Made by a program: the position numbers and the translations under genes. The notes beneath the pieces were generated by a model that worked only from the letters and a program-made list of their open reading frames with translations, made no database searches and was not told the DNA's origin. A stretch of DNA of 17,153 nucleotides from Euryarchaeota archaeon UBA250 (GTDB taxonomy: Archaea; Thermoplasmatota; Poseidoniia; Poseidoniales; Thalassarchaeaceae), in NCBI GenBank assembly GCA_002504845.1, contig DATW01000007.1, positions 1 to 17,153 of the forward strand, given 5' to 3'. Each line of letters starts with the position of its first letter. The first letter of the stretch is position 1. Of this stretch, positions 14,726 through 17,153 are shown in pieces.

Positions 14726-15333
14726 GCAGTGGCCCCCCTTTGCACCGACAGAGCCGCCTCGATTAGCATCTCATGAAAAATCGTCGTTCCGGAAAGTTCG
14801 GGGTGGAATGTCAATGCGATCCTGTTACTTTCCCTCACGCCCACTGGCTCTCCGTCGAAAGTTGCGATTACTGATGGTTTCCGGGCATCCGTGAAGCGCG
14901 GGGCCCTGATAAATACGCATTGAATGGGGCTGTTCGCGTTCTCGACGGCCACTGGGCCAATGAATGAATCGATCTGCCGCCCCCACGCGTTCCTATCCAC
15001 CTCGGCAGAAATAATCGGATCGCCCCCATCTTGGGGGTCAGCAAGAAGAATGGTTCCTGCACATGTTGCTAGAACGGGCATGTCGCTATTCTCCCTTATG
15101 GTCGAATATAGTGGTCCAAGGAGACCCGTGCCATCCTCTCCGCCGACTATCCTCATAGTTGTGGATTCGCCACCTGGCAGTATTATCGCATCGAGTCCGG
15201 CACCGATAAGGTCGTCCAGTGAGCGTAATTCCCTTATCGATACCTGGGTATTGGTCAACTCAGATGCATTCTGGATTGCAATCTCATGGGCCCTCCTGGA
15301 CCCCTGAAGCATCACCAAACCCACTTCGAGCAC
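14722..15333 (-). CDS. pdxT: Pyridoxal 5'-phosphate synthase glutaminase subunit PdxT
   Basis: Releases ammonia from glutamine and passes it to PdxS for vitamin B6 synthesis. From the GTG at 15333 it is 203 residues, normal for the family. The catalytic triad is visible: Cys91 in ATCAGTILLA, His177 and Glu179 in TFHPEL. Also present are VGLVMLQGSRRAHE at the start, ILPGGESTTM at 51-60 and RNAWGRQIDSF at 114-124. No ATG precedes the conserved N-terminus; GTG at 15333 has GGGGA close by, and a second GTG at 15324 is possible. A TTG further up (15399) would add a Cys/His-rich stretch foreign to the family. The partner pdxS is not in the window. The stop overlaps the radical SAM start. Confidence 0.93.
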   Translation of the reverse strand: MLEVGLVMLQGSRRAHEIAIQNASELTNTQVSIRELRSLDDLIGAGLDAIILPGGESTTMRIVGGEDGTGLLGPLYSTIRENSDMPVLATCAGTILLADPQDGGDPIISAEVDRNAWGRQIDSFIGPVAVENANSPIQCVFIRAPRFTDARKPSVIATFDGEPVGVRESNRIALTFHPELSGTTIFHEMLIEAALSVQRGATA

Positions 15334-15423
15334 GATTCCCCGGCATATGCATGAGACATGAACCCCATCCACGGGATGCGGTTGATGCGATGCTCTCAAG
15401 GACCGGGCAACTCAGGCCGCATC
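15334..15423. promoter_or_regulatory. Divergent region between pdxT and serC
   Basis: Ninety bases separate the chosen starts of pdxT (minus) and serC (plus). The palindrome GCATATGC at 15343-15350 is the only AT-rich motif and could be a weak TATA element, but its distance to pdxT is too short for a normal archaeal promoter. No convincing promoter is seen. Confidence 0.25.
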
Positions 15424-16506
15424 ATGACCAGGCTTCACAACTTTGGTGCTGGACCGGGAGTTCTGCCGCTCGAGGTGATTAAGGCGTGCAAAAAGAACCT
15501 CGAGGAGCTAGGGTCGAGTGGCCTCGGGCTGATGGAGACATCGCACAGAAGCCCGGTCTTCCAGGAAATCGTGGATGAAGCCGATGCACGTCTTAGGCGA
15601 TTATTGCGAATTCCGGACGAGTACTCGGTGCTGTTTCTCCAAGGCGGGGCGTCCCTTCAATTCCACATGTCCGCTCTCAATCTTCTCGACCAGGGGGAGC
15701 ATGCAGAGATAATCGTCACCGGGACTTGGTCCCAGAAGGCCTACACAGAGATCGGTAAGTTGGGGGGAGTTCGAGCCATATGGGACGGGGCGGAAGAGGG
15801 TTTCACAAGGGTCCCAGATCATTCGGAGTACTCTGTAAGCAAGGACGCGGCCTACATCCATTACACGTCCAACAACACGATCTATGGGACGCAGTTCCAC
15901 GAAATGCCGGACTCCCGGGGGAGGCCGGTAGTAGTTGACGCCAGTTCCGACATTACCGGGGTCCACCTGGACGTCTCGGCGCATGACGTTGTCTACGCGG
16001 GCGCCCAGAAGAATCTCGGGCCAAGCGGTGTGACTGTGGTCATACTCTCGCCATGGGCCCTGAAGAAGGGTCGAGAGGGGCTACCCTCTATGCTGGACTA
16101 CAAGGTCCATGAGTCCAAAGGAAGCCTGTTCAATACCCCGAACACATACGGGATTTTCGTCCTGAAGGAGGTACTGGGTTGGATCGAGAGGGAGGGGGGC
16201 GTTCAAGCAGCCATAGATCGGAATGCCGCCAAGGCGTCCCTGTTGTATGGCCATCTTGATTCCTCTGACTTCTGGGCGCCGCATGCCCTGAAGTCCTCGA
16301 GGTCCGTCATGAATGCCACCTGGAGGATATCAGACCATGGTCTGGAAGCCGCCTTCCTCGAAGGGGCCGAGGAGAGGGGGCTAATGGGTCTGAAGGGGCA
16401 CAGGAGCGTAGGGGGGATCCGCGCCAGCATGTACAATGCGCTGGAGCTTTCCAGCGTGGAGGCCCTAGTGGCATGGATGGCCGAGTTCGAGTCCATGCAC
16501 TCCTGA
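15424..16506 (+). CDS. serC: Phosphoserine aminotransferase SerC
   Basis: PLP enzyme that converts 3-phosphohydroxypyruvate plus glutamate to phosphoserine in serine synthesis. 360 residues from the ATG at 15424, which gives the classical N-terminus MTRLHNFGAGPGVLP. Other signatures: METSHRSP at 38-45, FLQGGASLQFHM at 71-82, YTSNNTIYGTQ at 147-157, and the PLP lysine Lys196 in YAGAQKNLGPSG. The C-terminal part SVGGIRASMYNA also fits. The frame is open 22 codons upstream to an ATG at 15358, but that part is Cys/Arg/Met-rich and not family-like. It is divergent from pdxT and followed by deoC after 36 bases. Confidence 0.95.
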   Translation: MTRLHNFGAGPGVLPLEVIKACKKNLEELGSSGLGLMETSHRSPVFQEIVDEADARLRRLLRIPDEYSVLFLQGGASLQFHMSALNLLDQGEHAEIIVTGTWSQKAYTEIGKLGGVRAIWDGAEEGFTRVPDHSEYSVSKDAAYIHYTSNNTIYGTQFHEMPDSRGRPVVVDASSDITGVHLDVSAHDVVYAGAQKNLGPSGVTVVILSPWALKKGREGLPSMLDYKVHESKGSLFNTPNTYGIFVLKEVLGWIEREGGVQAAIDRNAAKASLLYGHLDSSDFWAPHALKSSRSVMNATWRISDHGLEAAFLEGAEERGLMGLKGHRSVGGIRASMYNALELSSVEALVAWMAEFESMHS

Positions 16507-16542
16507 CGGCTGATTCAAGCCACATGACTCCCACGAGGCGCC

Positions 16543-17153
16543 ATGGAGGGAGACGGCCGGATCGCTCTTCTCGATCTGACTCTTCTGGATAAAGAGGCTA
16601 GTGAGTCTGATCTCGAACATCTGATTGGGCGTGCCAATAAGCATCTTCCCGCTGCTATTTGCGTATTCTCTGAACAACTGGATGGGTTACGGGATATGCT
16701 CGACCCCAGGATAAAATTGGCTTGCGTGGCAGGTGGCTTCCCCTCAGGTACACGTGATTCGACCGCCCTATCCGAAGAAATTCGAGCAGCTCGTGATTCG
16801 GGGGCAGATGAGATAGACATGGTGCTGGAACCCGGAATGGGGCTTGAGGATTCGATGTTGCTGATGGACTCAGCCAGAAGAGCCTCGGAGGGGCTAACCC
16901 TGAAGGTGATACTGGAAACCCCTCTCCATGACGAGAGATCGGCCATGGGCGCAGCCAGGATCGCCTTGATGGGCGGGGCTGATTTCGTCAAATCGTGCAC
17001 CGGGAGGAGGGGCGCTTGTTCCATTGAGGCGGCCGGCTGGCTGGCGAGGGAGGTCCATCGTCACCACACGGTCACCGGTGAATTGCGAGGGGTCAAGCTG
17101 TCAGGCGGCATACGGACCAGCGAGGATCTAGAGGCGCTACTTTCTGCCGTGAC
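16543..17153 (+). CDS. deoC: Deoxyribose-phosphate aldolase DeoC (3' end beyond the window)
   Basis: Splits 2-deoxyribose 5-phosphate into acetaldehyde and glyceraldehyde 3-phosphate in nucleoside breakdown. I translated 203 codons to the window edge without a stop. The Schiff-base lysine is Lys150 in ADFVKSCTG; the second active-site lysine is Lys185 in GVKLSGGIRT; Asp92 lies in DEIDMV. LDLTLLD opens the barrel and ACVAGGFPSGT is the second strand. The ATG at 16543 is the first in frame after a stop at 16525-16527; an ATG at 16524 is in another frame. Only a weak ribosome binding site (GAGGCG) is present. The full enzyme is about 220-260 residues, so only the C-terminal end is missing. Confidence 0.93.
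   Translation, partial: MEGDGRIALLDLTLLDKEASESDLEHLIGRANKHLPAAICVFSEQLDGLRDMLDPRIKLACVAGGFPSGTRDSTALSEEIRAARDSGADEIDMVLEPGMGLEDSMLLMDSARRASEGLTLKVILETPLHDERSAMGAARIALMGGADFVKSCTGRRGACSIEAAGWLAREVHRHHTVTGELRGVKLSGGIRTSEDLEALLSAV

Noticed and set aside
15343..15350. GCATATGC palindrome as an operator
   Set aside because: Eight bases, single copy, no second half-site nearby; expected by chance.
15334..15399. Longer PdxT starting at a TTG
   Set aside because: The added residues are Cys/His-rich and unlike any PdxT; the family N-terminus begins right at the GTG at 15333.

Overview
The window is very probably from an archaeon, most likely a marine Thermoplasmatota lineage such as Marine Group II/Poseidoniales. 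The archaeal core is clear: ribosomal proteins eL42 (L44e), eS27 and eL37, aIF2-alpha, Nop10, a PAC2-family proteasome chaperone, a ThiS/SAMP-like modifier ending in Gly-Gly, and a tRNA-Ser with encoded CCA. Mixed in are bacterial-looking genes: FabI, an E. coli-type PurF, PepE and a type I polyketide/PUFA-type synthase. That mix fits Marine Group II, but the lineage call is inference from gene content only.

Layout. (1) 1-8231, minus strand, transcription running right to left: two coupled small membrane proteins, eL37, PurF, a beta-propeller/PKD protein, FabI, and a giant KS-AT-ACP synthase that runs off the left edge (at least 1042 codons here). (2) 8351-11341, plus strand: a compact translation/proteostasis operon of eL42, eS27, aIF2-alpha, Nop10, PAC2 and PepE, with several overlapping stop/start codons. 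(3) 11346-11546, minus: a small Gly-Gly-ended sulfur-carrier/ubiquitin-like protein, tail to tail with pepE. (4) 11601-11686, plus: tRNA-Ser(CGA). (5) 11716-15333, minus: PdxT, then a radical SAM enzyme (overlapping), then a Fe-S PD-(D/E)XK nuclease with C-terminal OB-like domains. (6) 15424 to the right edge, plus: SerC and a partial DeoC.

How the genes fit together. FabI and the synthase are 4 bases apart and probably supply chain elongation and enoyl reduction for an acyl or polyketide product, which is unexpected in an archaeon whose membrane lipids are isoprenoid. The eL42-to-PepE operon joins translation initiation, ribosome biogenesis, proteasome assembly and dipeptide turnover, and the SAMP-like gene lies immediately beyond it. 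eL37-PurF is a familiar euryarchaeal adjacency, but the PurF itself looks bacterial.

Most interesting: the archaeal Pfa-like synthase with a trans-acting SDR-type FabI; an eL42 that has lost three of its four zinc cysteines; the nuclease-OB fusion coupled to a radical SAM enzyme and PdxT; and the apparent bacterial PurF in an archaeal gene slot. No CRISPR array, insertion sequence, integrase or attachment site was seen. No stretch over 300 bases lacks a gene.
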